In this document: positions 1 to 8,035 of the stretch, one piece after another | Numbering within the stretch: position 1 is the first letter of the stretch | Layout: each line of letters starts with the position of its first letter | From: CAZFDE01 sp964517795 | GTDB taxonomy: Bacteria; Planctomycetota; Phycisphaerae; Sedimentisphaerales; Anaerobacaceae | Assembly: GCA_964517795.1 (NCBI GenBank) | Contig: CAZFDE010000017.1 | Span: 1-42,359, forward strand | Direction of reading: 5' to 3' | Length of the DNA: 42,359 nucleotides | The notes under the pieces: model-generated | Database searches by the model: none | What the model saw: only the letters and a program-made list of their open reading frames with translations | What the model was told of the DNA's origin: nothing | Translations under genes and position numbers: made by a program

Positions 1-33
1 TGAGCTGGCCGGCGACCGGAAAAAAGGCAAAGC

Positions 34-54
34 AGGGCTTATTCAGCAAGCCCT
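34..54 (+). terminator. Possible terminator hairpin of an upstream gene
   Basis: AGGGCTT and AAGCCCT form a perfect 7-bp stem around a 7-nt loop. A run of six T lies ten bases further on (64-70), so the hairpin is terminator-like but not ideal. A TGA at 1-3 may be the stop of an upstream gene, but another frame stays open to 97, so I cannot tell where that gene ends. Confidence 0.4.
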
Positions 55-126
55 AATTAGTAAATTTTTTAAAAAAATTTTGCAACTTTTTGCGTGATTA
101 GCGGCTTAACTTATTGGAGATAGATA

Positions 127-597
127 ATGCATGACGAAAAGACACATTTTGACCGCGAAGAATTGAAAATGCCTGAAAAACTGCAGGCAGATATGAAGCG
201 CATGTTCGATCTGCAAACTCCCATTCCGCCGGAAATCGATCGAGCGATCATGGATCGAGCGCATCAGCAACTTGTTCTCAAGCGTAAAAAGCACCATGTA
301 TTACGTTGGTCAGTGGCCGCGGCCGTTGCGGCAGTGGTTATTTTCGCTTTTATATTGGATACACCGTTTATTAAATCTCCGACAAAACAGATTAGCTCTG
401 CATTTGTCGCATCAAGTGCTGATATCGATCAAAACGGCCGTATCAATATCCTCGATGCATTTCAATTAGCGAGAAAGATCGAATCGACGGATCGGCTGTA
501 CGCCCAATGGGATATGAATCACGATGGGCTGGTAAATCGCGAGGATATTGACTGTGTTGCCATGGTTGCGGTTAGCTTGGGCAGGGGAGACTTGTAA
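127..597 (+). CDS. Membrane-anchored protein with paired EF-hand (dockerin-like) repeats
   Basis: 156 residues. Residues 1-60 are charged and presumably cytoplasmic, 61-78 form one transmembrane helix, and the outer part carries two calcium-binding loops. Loop one (99-110) has D99, D101, N103, G104, N107 and D110; loop two (129-140) has D129, N131, D133, G134, N137 and D140. Both fit the EF-hand/dockerin type I pattern with an intervening helix. GGAGA precedes the ATG. The stop shares its last base with the start of the next gene (TAATG), so the two are probably translationally coupled. The cytoplasmic N-terminus resembles the short regions of planctomycete anti-sigma-like proteins, but no sigma-factor gene is visible. 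Calcium-dependent binding of a partner, possibly the neighbouring cohesin-like protein, is inference. Confidence 0.75.
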   Translation: MHDEKTHFDREELKMPEKLQADMKRMFDLQTPIPPEIDRAIMDRAHQQLVLKRKKHHVLRWSVAAAVAAVVIFAFILDTPFIKSPTKQISSAFVASSADIDQNGRINILDAFQLARKIESTDRLYAQWDMNHDGLVNREDIDCVAMVAVSLGRGDL

Positions 598-1055
598 TGA
601 AAACGCATGTGATCATATTGCTCATCATCGTCAGTTTAGTGTTGTCCATTTCAGCTCAACCGCACCAGAACGATTTATGCGAAGAGGCTAATGTCCGTTT
701 TGTGCCGCTGCATATCTATCTTGATTCAGGAAATGAATCACTTGCGGCATATCAATTCGAACTTAGAACGGTACGCGGTCAGGTTAAGATCGTCGGTATC
801 GAAGGGGGCGAAGATCCTGCATTCGAGGCGCCGCCGTATTACGATCCGGCGGCGCTGGCGAATGACCGGGTTATTATTGCGGCGTTTAATACGGGTAGTG
901 ATCTGCCGACCGGCCGCACGCGAATAACGACGATACATTTGCAAATCATCGGCGATGCACAGGCCGATTTTGAACTGGATCTGACCGTCGCCGCCAATAC
1001 TAATGGAAAAGACATTCCCGCTAATATCACATTTGAAAAAGGAGCTCAAAAATGA
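597..1055 (+). CDS. Secreted cohesin-like beta-sandwich protein
   Basis: 152 residues with a clear signal peptide (1-20, ending SISA). The mature part has alternating hydrophobic strands, including a LAAYQFEL stretch and a segment running RITTIHLQI to ADFELDL, as seen in cohesin-type and related carbohydrate-module beta sandwiches. Its start overlaps the stop of the dockerin-like gene and its own stop overlaps the VIT/VWA gene, so the three form one unit. Family assignment rests on overall pattern and neighbourhood, as there are no catalytic residues to check. It could instead be another immunoglobulin-like fold. Predicted location is periplasmic or extracellular. Confidence 0.55.
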   Translation: MKTHVIILLIIVSLVLSISAQPHQNDLCEEANVRFVPLHIYLDSGNESLAAYQFELRTVRGQVKIVGIEGGEDPAFEAPPYYDPAALANDRVIIAAFNTGSDLPTGRTRITTIHLQIIGDAQADFELDLTVAANTNGKDIPANITFEKGAQK

Positions 1056-3280
1056 AAGCCAGAGCAACTTTAATATGTATTTTGGTTTTATTCTTAATCC
1101 TTTTCGTTGCATATTTTATCGGCTGTTCCGATTTTTCTGACGAGCAGCAATCATCCAAGCTGCAACGACCGGAAAGTGTCCTTAATCAAGAACATTTAGA
1201 CGGGGACAGGGTGACTGTTTTAGGGGATGAACCGGGCATCGGTGGTTTGCATAAAAGTTCAACAGATTCAGTGCATGAAGAAATGTCTTATCCATACGGG
1301 GTACCTGAGACAGAAGTATCTAACAAACTAAAACCGTTATCGATATGTCCCCAGGCCTGCTTAAAGAGCGCAGGGATACAAGTGGGCAGAAAATCATTAT
1401 GTTATGATATTTCTGAGAGAGATTCTGATCGCTTGCCGTTAGAGTTCGGCAGTTTTTCAGCAGATGAAGTCTGGGTCATCGCCAAATCTCCACTATCAAG
1501 CATTGGTGATGGTGAGGATATACCGGGTTGCGGGGGTATGATTGTTAAGCTGCCGGGCGAAGACGAACACGTTCCATTACCGCTGAAGCACACCGATGTC
1601 AGTGCCCAAATCAGCGGGTATATCGCAACGGTTAAGGTCGTTCAGCAGTTTCACAATCCCTATGATGAAAAGATCGAGGCCGAGTATGTCTTTCCATTGC
1701 CTCAGAACGCGGCGATCAATGAATTTATCATGACGATCGGCGACCGCCGTATTCGCGGGATCATTCGCGAACGTGAAGAAGCCGAGAAGATTTACGAACA
1801 GGCCCGCAATCAAGGGTATGTCGCTTCACTGCTGACCCAGGAACGGCCCAATATCTTTACACAAAAGGTGGCGAACATCGAGCCGGGCAGGCAGATCGAT
1901 GTCGATATTAAGTATTATAATACGCTGGTGTATATCGACGGCTGGTATGAATTCGTGTTTCCGATGGTGGTCGGCCCGCGGTATAATCCGCCCGGTTTTA
2001 CCGATGGGATCGGTGCGGTCGGACGCGGGAAACAGGGTATTTCGGGCCAAAAGACTGAGGTGCAGTATTTAAAACCGAACGAGCGGAGCGGCCATGATAT
2101 TACCCTTGCGGTCAATATTGAAGCGGGTGTCAAAATCGAGGCGGTGGAATGCAAAAGTCATGTTGTTCAAAAGGATACGATTTCGCCTGACCGTATATCC
2201 GTTCAACTTAGTGAACTGGACAGTATCCCGAATAAAGATTTTGTGCTGCGATATAAGGTGGCCGGTCAGAAAGTGAAAAGTACGCTGGTCAGCCACCGAG
2301 ANNNNNNNNNNCTGGATTGTTCCGGCAGTATGAATGGAAAACCGATGGCCCTTGCCAAAAAAGCGATGAAACGTGCCCTTAAGCGTCTTCGCAGCGATGA
2401 CACATTTCAAATTATCCGGTTCTCTGAAAACGCATCAAAATTGGGCCCCGCGCCGGTTCCGGTAACGGCAGAAAATATTCGGCGTGCCCTTGCTTATGTC
2501 GAGCAGCTCGAAGGTTCCGGAGGGACACAGATGATCGAGGGGATCAAGGCGGCCCTTGACTTTCCGCACGATCCACGGCGATTGCGAATCGTGTCGTTTA
2601 TGACAGACGGATACATCGGTAATGAGGCGGAAATTCTGGGTGCGGTGTATCATAAACTCGGCGAGAGTCGTATTTTCAGCTTCGGTGTGGGTTCGTCTCC
2701 AAATCGCTATTTATTGGATCGGATGGCGAAGATCGGCAAAGGGGCGGTTGCTTATGTCGGGCTCAATGACAGCGCTATCGATGCCGTCGATGCTTTCTAT
2801 ACCCGGATCAGTCATCCGGCGTTGACGGATATCACGATTGATTTTGGTCAAATGAAGGTTAGTAATGTGTTCCCGGGTCGTATACCGGATCTGTTTGTCG
2901 GCCGACCGGTAATCCTGACCGGTCGTTTTAAGGGTGAAATGCCGATCCGTGTCAAAGTCGGCGGAAAGGTCGGAAATTTTGACAAGTCCTTTACAATTCC
3001 GTTTGATCCGACCGACAGTGCCGCCCGTCATGAGGGAATTGCATTCGTCTGGGCACGTAAAAAGATCGAAATACTTGCCAGTCAACAGACATATGATGAA
3101 AACCCCGAAATTCGAGCGCAGATCAAACAGGTTGCACTCGAATATGGTCTGATGTCCGCATATACCGCTTTTGTTGCAGTGGATTCATCGCAAGTCACCG
3201 AAGGGGACCATGGTATTACCGTCACCGTACCAGTGCCCGTGCCTGATGGGGTGCGATATGAAACAACCGTTCAGGAATAA
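1052..3280 (+). CDS. VIT and von Willebrand factor A domain lipoprotein
   Basis: 742 residues as read across a gap of ten Ns. Residues 1-25 are a lipoprotein signal ending in a lipobox-like FIGC. A VIT (inter-alpha-trypsin inhibitor N-terminal) domain covers about 175-330, and a VWA domain starts at about 421 with the metal-site motif DCSGS. The C-terminal motif around EYGLMSAYTAFVAVD is typical of bacterial VIT/VWA proteins. No sortase-type C-terminal signal is present, unlike the related marine sortase targets. The ATG overlaps the preceding stop (ATGA). The family is usually taken to mediate metal-dependent protein binding on the cell surface. The missing sequence lies just before the VWA metal site, so the true protein is probably longer. 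Confidence 0.85.
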   Translation: MKARATLICILVLFLILFVAYFIGCSDFSDEQQSSKLQRPESVLNQEHLDGDRVTVLGDEPGIGGLHKSSTDSVHEEMSYPYGVPETEVSNKLKPLSICPQACLKSAGIQVGRKSLCYDISERDSDRLPLEFGSFSADEVWVIAKSPLSSIGDGEDIPGCGGMIVKLPGEDEHVPLPLKHTDVSAQISGYIATVKVVQQFHNPYDEKIEAEYVFPLPQNAAINEFIMTIGDRRIRGIIREREEAEKIYEQARNQGYVASLLTQERPNIFTQKVANIEPGRQIDVDIKYYNTLVYIDGWYEFVFPMVVGPRYNPPGFTDGIGAVGRGKQGISGQKTEVQYLKPNERSGHDITLAVNIEAGVKIEAVECKSHVVQKDTISPDRISVQLSELDSIPNKDFVLRYKVAGQKVKSTLVSHRXXXXLDCSGSMNGKPMALAKKAMKRALKRLRSDDTFQIIRFSENASKLGPAPVPVTAENIRRALAYVEQLEGSGGTQMIEGIKAALDFPHDPRRLRIVSFMTDGYIGNEAEILGAVYHKLGESRIFSFGVGSSPNRYLLDRMAKIGKGAVAYVGLNDSAIDAVDAFYTRISHPALTDITIDFGQMKVSNVFPGRIPDLFVGRPVILTGRFKGEMPIRVKVGGKVGNFDKSFTIPFDPTDSAARHEGIAFVWARKKIEILASQQTYDENPEIRAQIKQVALEYGLMSAYTAFVAVDSSQVTEGDHGITVTVPVPVPDGVRYETTVQE
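2302..2311. other. Assembly gap (ten Ns)
   Basis: Ten undetermined bases lie inside the VIT/VWA gene, immediately before the VWA metal-binding motif. The reading frame is kept on both sides. The round number suggests a placeholder rather than a measured length. Confidence 0.98.
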
Positions 3281-3381
3281 TCTATCATACACTCAAATTG
3301 CGTCTGTGCCGATGCTACCCGGCATGAGTATAAAGTAAGTTCATATTCACGATGTGGGTAACAATCAGGTGCGAATAAGAA

Positions 3382-3421
3382 ACATATATGTATTTTATAT
3401 TTAATAAAAATACATATATGT
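3382..3421. promoter_or_regulatory. Two identical palindromes in a perfect inverted repeat (possible enhancer sites)
   Basis: Bases 3382-3396 and 3407-3421 are perfect 15-nt inverted copies around a 10-nt AT-only spacer. Each arm contains the self-complementary 10-mer ACATATATGT (3382-3391 and 3412-3421), with starts exactly 30 bp apart, about three helical turns. The pair lies about 120-160 bp upstream of the expected start of the sigma-54 promoter candidate, the usual place for activator sites. It is followed by no T tract, so a terminator is less likely. The rest of the 316-bp stretch 3281-3596 is AT-rich and holds no gene that I can support. Confidence 0.5.
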
Positions 3422-3512
3422 ATGCATAAAAGCATTCCTAACTATTTTGTAATATATTATAAAATGTTTTAATCTAAAGACTTATATTTCTTCAATTCAC
3501 TCCGTGCTCAAT

Positions 3513-3529
3513 CTGGCACATCAATTGTA
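3513..3529 (+). promoter_or_regulatory. Sigma-54 (RpoN) promoter candidate for the porin-amtB-P-II genes
   Basis: The sequence CTGGCACATCAATTGTA fits the -24/-12 consensus YTGGCAC-N5-TTGCW with correct spacing. The one notable mismatch is GT instead of GC at -12. Transcription would start near 3540, leaving about 57 nt of leader, which contains a small dyad GAACC-T-GGTTC (3542-3552). Sigma-54 control of ammonium transport genes is common, so the context supports the call. Confidence 0.6.
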
Positions 3530-3596
3530 TTAACAATACCAGAACCTGGTTCAAATGAAATGTGTAAATCGAAACAGAAAATTTAGGAGAAACAAA

Positions 3597-4373
3597 ATGA
3601 TGAGACGAAGTATGAAGTGGTGTTTGGTGATCAGTATTGTATTGTCAACCTGTATCTGGGCCGACGAAGAGGTCAGTTTTGATCTTTCGCTGGATTATAA
3701 CGGCAAGTATATCTGGCGTGGGCAAAATCTGGTGGATGACCCGGTCTTTCAACCTGGCTTAAGTGCTTCAATCGATGGATTGACGCTCGGTATCTGGGGT
3801 AACCTGGAAACGACGAACATCAATGATAAGAGCGGCGATTTTTCCGAGGTGGACTACTACATCGAATATGGCGGCGATGTACCGGACGTCGAAGGGCTCA
3901 GCTATACCATCGGTTACATCTACTATGATTTTCCGGGTACAAATGCTTCTGGGGGTTGGGCCCCTTCAACTTCAGAAGTATATTGGGGTCTATCGTTGGA
4001 TGCTATGTTGTCGCCATCGCTGTTTGTCGCGCACGACATCGACGAAGCCGATGGTACCTATGTCAGTATCGGCTGCGGCCATTCGGTAGAACAGGTTGCC
4101 GAGCTATCACCCGGATCGCCAATTGCGATGGAGTTTTCCGCGTCGATCGGTTGGGGCAGCGATTCGTATAACAAATACTATTGGGGTCCGGCCGACAGTA
4201 AGGTGAACGATTTAACATTGGGGCTTGCATGTCCGTTTGAGATGTCCGGCTGGACGGTTACGCCGACGCTCAATTATGTAACGCTGCTCAGTGAATCGAT
4301 CCGAAAGACCGACACTTATGACACGGCCAGCGATTATTTTTATGCAGGAATCGGAATATCAACCAGTTTTTAG
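3597..4373 (+). CDS. TorF-family putative porin
   Basis: 258 residues from the ATG at 3597, chosen because AGGAGA stands six bases before it; an in-frame ATG at 3555 has no such site. Residues 1-22 are a signal peptide ending CIWA. The mature protein is rich in alternating aromatic strands and opens with the family-typical segment around NGKYIWRG, continuing through FQPGLSASIDG and LGIWGN. It ends in a terminal Phe (GISTSF), as expected for an outer-membrane beta barrel. It lies 58 bp before amtB in the same direction and behind the sigma-54 candidate, so it may let ammonium or another nitrogen source cross the outer membrane; the substrate is inference. Confidence 0.75.
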   Translation: MMRRSMKWCLVISIVLSTCIWADEEVSFDLSLDYNGKYIWRGQNLVDDPVFQPGLSASIDGLTLGIWGNLETTNINDKSGDFSEVDYYIEYGGDVPDVEGLSYTIGYIYYDFPGTNASGGWAPSTSEVYWGLSLDAMLSPSLFVAHDIDEADGTYVSIGCGHSVEQVAELSPGSPIAMEFSASIGWGSDSYNKYYWGPADSKVNDLTLGLACPFEMSGWTVTPTLNYVTLLSESIRKTDTYDTASDYFYAGIGISTSF

Positions 4374-4431
4374 TTTTAGAAGGTAAATAACTTGAAGGTA
4401 CAGAAAGTAATTCCTTGAAAGGGTACAGAAA

Positions 4432-5763
4432 ATGAAAATTCGAAACTTAATTGGAGTGTTGCTGTTTTTCAGCATCTTATGTTCGGGGGCATTTGCCAAT
4501 GAGCTATCACCGGTGGATGCGGCAAAAGAAGAGATCCAGACGAATCTCAATATTGTCTGGACTTGCATCGCTGCGTTTCTGGTCTTCTTCATGCAGGCCG
4601 GCTTTGCGATGGTCGAGGCGGGCTTTACCCGTGCCAAAAACGCCGTCAACATCCTGATGAAAAACCTGATGGACTTTTCGGTCGGGACGATTGCATTTTT
4701 CCTGGTCGGATTCGGCCTGATGTTCGGGGCATCGAAAGGGTGGATCGGGACCAGCCTGTTCGCCATGGGAGGTGTCGAGCCGGGGACCGATTGGAACTGG
4801 ACCTTTTTGATTTTCCAGACGGTCTTTGCCGCAACTGCTGCGACCATCGTATCCGGCGCTATGGCCGAGCGGACTAAATTCATCGGCTATTTGACTTACA
4901 GCTTTTTTATTACGCTGATCATCTACCCGATTTTTGGAAGCTGGGCCTGGAATGGCCTGCTTAGTGACGGTGGATGGCTGGAAAAGCTCGGTTTTCTTGA
5001 TTTTGCCGGCTCGACCGTGGTTCATTCGGTCGGCGGGTGGCTGGCGCTGGCCGGCGCGATAGTTCTTGGACCCCGTGTGGATAAATACGGTCCGAATGGT
5101 GAGCCGAAAGCGATCCTGGGCCATAACATCCCTCTGGCGGCACTGGGTGTATTTATCCTGTGGTTCGGCTGGTTCGGATTTAATCCCGGAAGTACCACTA
5201 CCGGCGACGGTTCGATCGGCTATATCGCAGTAACCACCAATATTGCTGCGGCCGCGGGGGCAATTTTGGCGCTGATCACCTCGTGGATCGTGTTGAAGAA
5301 ACCGGATGCCTCGATGGCGCTCAATGGTGCATTAGCGGGCCTGGTTTCGATCACGGCACCCTGCGACGGCGTCAGCCCGATGGGCGCACTGATCATCGGT
5401 GCGGCCGGGGGTGTGCTGGTTGTCTTCAGCGTACTGTTTATCGACCGCGTCCTGAAAGTCGATGATCCGGTCGGTGCAGTCAGCGTCCACGGCGTCTGCG
5501 GATTGTGGGGAACGCTAAGCGTGGGATTGTTTAATCTCGAATCCGGCCTGTTTTACGGCGGCGGGATCAAACAGTTCGGTATCCAGGCGCTCGGAGCCGG
5601 TGCGGCTTTTGCATGGGCGTTTGGACTGGGGCTGATTCTTTTCTTTGCAATCAGTAAAACGGTCGGCCTGCGCGTCAGTGCTGAGGAAGAACTCAAGGGA
5701 CTGGATATCGGCGAACACGGTATGGAAGCATACAGCGGATTCCAGATTTTCAGTACAACCTAA
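4432..5763 (+). CDS. amtB: Ammonium transporter
   Basis: 443 residues with a cleavable signal peptide (ending AFA) and about eleven membrane helices. The twin pore histidines are in STVVHSVGG and SVHGVCG, and the external Phe gate region is around MQAGFAMVEAGF. The cytoplasmic tail has the conserved GLDIGEHGMEAY segment that contacts P-II. The protein passes ammonium across the inner membrane. AAAGGG precedes the ATG. The short gap before it carries an imperfect direct repeat of about 17 nt (CTTGAAGGTACAGAAA-like, 4391-4431). The P-II gene follows 24 bp downstream, the classic amtB-glnK pair. Confidence 0.96.
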   Translation: MKIRNLIGVLLFFSILCSGAFANELSPVDAAKEEIQTNLNIVWTCIAAFLVFFMQAGFAMVEAGFTRAKNAVNILMKNLMDFSVGTIAFFLVGFGLMFGASKGWIGTSLFAMGGVEPGTDWNWTFLIFQTVFAATAATIVSGAMAERTKFIGYLTYSFFITLIIYPIFGSWAWNGLLSDGGWLEKLGFLDFAGSTVVHSVGGWLALAGAIVLGPRVDKYGPNGEPKAILGHNIPLAALGVFILWFGWFGFNPGSTTTGDGSIGYIAVTTNIAAAAGAILALITSWIVLKKPDASMALNGALAGLVSITAPCDGVSPMGALIIGAAGGVLVVFSVLFIDRVLKVDDPVGAVSVHGVCGLWGTLSVGLFNLESGLFYGGGIKQFGIQALGAGAAFAWAFGLGLILFFAISKTVGLRVSAEEELKGLDIGEHGMEAYSGFQIFSTT

Positions 5764-5787
5764 CGGCTGTAGAAAGGAGATATACCT

Positions 5788-6129
5788 ATGAAACTGATTA
5801 TCGCATATATTCAGCCGCATAAATTGAACGATGTCAAAAAAGCGTTATACGCAGCAGAGGTGCGTAAAATGTCGGTGACCAACGCACTGGGCTGCGGCGC
5901 GCAGCACGGATACGAAGAAAGTTACCGAGGCGTTAAATTCGAGATTAACCTCTTAAAGAAAGTACGACTGGAGATCGCCGTCAACGAGGACTTTGTCGAG
6001 CCGACGATCAAGGCGATTATCGATGCCGCGCGTACCGGTGATATCGGCGACGGCAAGATCTTTATGATCGATCTGGCCGAGTGTATCCGAATCCGCACCG
6101 GTGAAACCGGAAGCGGCGCTATTGGTTAG
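5788..6129 (+). CDS. glnK: P-II nitrogen regulatory protein, Tyr51 replaced by Phe
   Basis: 113 residues, the normal family length, with the P-II signature TGDIGDGKIF and the C-terminal RIRTGETG. By alignment to E. coli GlnB from memory, Q39, Y46, K58, K90, R101 and R103 are kept, so 2-oxoglutarate and ATP binding look intact. The T-loop residue that GlnD uridylylates, Tyr51, is Phe here (RGVKF). K9 is replaced by Gln and K85 by Asp. The protein should bind AmtB and block it under nitrogen sufficiency, with control by ligands alone. A very strong ribosome site (AAGGAGATATACC) precedes the ATG. The gene is paired with amtB. Confidence 0.94.
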   Translation: MKLIIAYIQPHKLNDVKKALYAAEVRKMSVTNALGCGAQHGYEESYRGVKFEINLLKKVRLEIAVNEDFVEPTIKAIIDAARTGDIGDGKIFMIDLAECIRIRTGETGSGAIG

Positions 6130-6252
6130 GTAGAAAGGTATGACGTAATCCAATCGAGTAATGAGGGCCAAGGCCCACCCGTCCGTCGAAGTCTTGACGA
6201 AGACGGAAATGACGATCCATTACTTCCTGTGCCCGACAAGGGTTTTGGGGAA

Positions 6253-6280
6253 AGGGTTCTGTGAGCAATCACAGAACCCT
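6253..6280 (+). terminator. Intrinsic terminator of the amtB-P-II genes
   Basis: AGGGTTCTGTGA and TCACAGAACCCT form a perfect 12-bp stem closed by a GCAA tetraloop, followed by GTTTTGTT. It lies between the P-II gene and the converging purH. The opposite strand lacks a T tract after the stem, so it mainly serves the plus strand. Two weaker hairpins (GGGCC/GGCCC near 6166 and GTCTT/AAGAC near 6190) lie between P-II and this site. Confidence 0.85.
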
Positions 6281-6362
6281 GTTTTGTTATGCTTGATCAA
6301 AGCCGTTTTTTATTCCTTTCGAAATGTAACGTGCATTTGTCATAAAAGCAATGCATGTCGGC

Positions 6363-7973
6363 TTAATGTTTGAAGTGGCGTTTTCCGGTAAAGACCATGG
6401 CAATGCCATGCTTGTCGGCGGCGGCAATCACCACGTCATCTTTTTTAGATCCGCCGGGTTGTACGATACAGGCAACTTTGGCCTTGGCGGCATTTTCCAC
6501 GTTATCCGGGAACGGGAAAAATGCATCGGATGCCATCGCGCAGCCTTCGGATTCGGGCCCGGCGAGTTTGAAAGCGATCTGTCCGGATTCGACCCGGTTC
6601 ATCTGACCGGCCCCGACACCGACAATCCGTTTATTTTTGGCCAGAACGATGGTGTTGCTCTTGGTGTGTTTGGCGGCTAGCCATGCGATCCGAAGGTCCT
6701 CAAGCTGCGATTCGGTGGGTTTCTTGGCGGTCGGGTAAGTCAGGTTCTCCGGCTCCCAGCCGACCAGGTCCCGCTGCTGCACGAGCATCCCGCCGACAAT
6801 ACAGCGAATATCGTACTGCGACCGGTCGAGCCGGTTGCGATCGATCGGGCCGGCCTGCATCAATCGAACACGGCTGCCCCAGCTTTTGAGGGTACGGATC
6901 AGTTCGATTGCGGATTTATCGAAACTCGGAGCGATAATTACCTCGGCAAAGAAACCGCCGGCGCCTTTGGCCTTGCCGAATCGACTATACGATTCCATGA
7001 TGACCTGGGCTAATTCTTCATTGACATTTCGGTTCAACGCAATGATCCCGCCAAAGGCACTGATCACATCGCCTTCGTAGGCTTTGCGATATGCTTCGCA
7101 GATATCAGCATCGACCGCACATCCGCAGGGATTGAGGTGTTTGACGACCACAGCCGCGGGTTCGTCAAATTCCTTGACCAGTTCGAAAGCGGCATTGGTA
7201 TCGAGCAGATTGTTAAAACTGATTGCGGTTTCTGCCTCATTTAAATCAGCCGAGCCGACGGATACTTCGGTCGTATCCGGTAATTTGTAGAATGCCGCGG
7301 ATTGATGCGGATTTTCGCCGTATCGCAGGATTTTCGCTCGGCTCATCGCGATCGAGAACCGTTCGGGATAATCCACATTTTGCTGGCGGTTGAGATATTT
7401 GGAAATAGCCGCATCGTAGGAGGCCGTCAGGCCAAAGGCAACTCGCGCGAAATCGCTTCGTGTCTTTTGTCCGATGGCCCCGTTCGTCTGTTTCATCTCG
7501 TCGATCACCGTATCGTATTGGTCCGGCGAGGTAACGATGGTAACGAATTTATTGTTCTTGGCGGCCGAACGCAGCATGCTGGGCCCGCCGATATCGATAT
7601 TTTCGATGGCCTCTTCGAACGTGCAGCCTTCTTTCGCGATGGTTGCTTCGAAGGGATACAGGTTGACGCAGACCATGTCGATGGGCTGAATGTCGTGTTT
7701 ATCCATTGCATCGGTGTGTTCTTTGTTGTCGCGAAGCCCCAGCAGGCCCCCGTGTATCTTCGGGTGCAGCGTTTTTACGCGTCCGTTCATCATCTCAGGG
7801 AAGCCCGTGACCGATTCGATTCCGGTAACCTTAATCCCGGCTTCGGTTAATGCTTTGGCAGTTCCGCCGGTGCTGATGATTTGGACATCGAAATCGCAAA
7901 GGGCTTTGGCAAATTTGACGATATTGGTTTTGTCGGAAACACTGATCAGGGCGGTTTTGATTTTAACATCCAT
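6363..7973 (-). CDS. purH: Bifunctional AICAR transformylase / IMP cyclohydrolase
   Basis: 536 residues, full family length. It catalyses the last two steps of IMP synthesis: formylation of AICAR with 10-formyl-THF, then ring closure. The N-terminal methylglyoxal-synthase-like cyclohydrolase domain begins KTALISVSDKT and contains KTLHPKIHGG. The transformylase domain has the catalytic KHLNPCG motif and ends AMVFTGKRHFKH. I start it at the ATG at 7973 because GAGGGG lies nine bases upstream; a TTG six codons earlier would put that ribosome site inside the gene. It is the last of four minus-strand genes with gaps under 100 bp. Confidence 0.97.
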   Translation of the reverse strand: MDVKIKTALISVSDKTNIVKFAKALCDFDVQIISTGGTAKALTEAGIKVTGIESVTGFPEMMNGRVKTLHPKIHGGLLGLRDNKEHTDAMDKHDIQPIDMVCVNLYPFEATIAKEGCTFEEAIENIDIGGPSMLRSAAKNNKFVTIVTSPDQYDTVIDEMKQTNGAIGQKTRSDFARVAFGLTASYDAAISKYLNRQQNVDYPERFSIAMSRAKILRYGENPHQSAAFYKLPDTTEVSVGSADLNEAETAISFNNLLDTNAAFELVKEFDEPAAVVVKHLNPCGCAVDADICEAYRKAYEGDVISAFGGIIALNRNVNEELAQVIMESYSRFGKAKGAGGFFAEVIIAPSFDKSAIELIRTLKSWGSRVRLMQAGPIDRNRLDRSQYDIRCIVGGMLVQQRDLVGWEPENLTYPTAKKPTESQLEDLRIAWLAAKHTKSNTIVLAKNKRIVGVGAGQMNRVESGQIAFKLAGPESEGCAMASDAFFPFPDNVENAAKAKVACIVQPGGSKKDDVVIAAADKHGIAMVFTGKRHFKH

Positions 7974-8035
7974 GTTTTTTTGACCCCTCAAAAAAAGTTA
8001 ATATTCGGATTCCTTCCTTATGTTACTGTCGCATT

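Noticed and set aside
3382..3421. Intrinsic terminator after the VIT/VWA gene
   Set aside because: The stem is entirely AT-rich with no following T run, and lies 100 bp after the stop. The double palindrome fits a protein-binding site better.
6161..6373. Possible 70-residue gene between the P-II gene and purH
   Set aside because: The frame runs through the strong intrinsic terminator at 6253-6280 and into purH, has no good ribosome site and resembles no protein family.
7302..7850. 182-codon open frame on the plus strand
   Set aside because: It is opposite to purH, whose product is full-length and conserved across the same interval.
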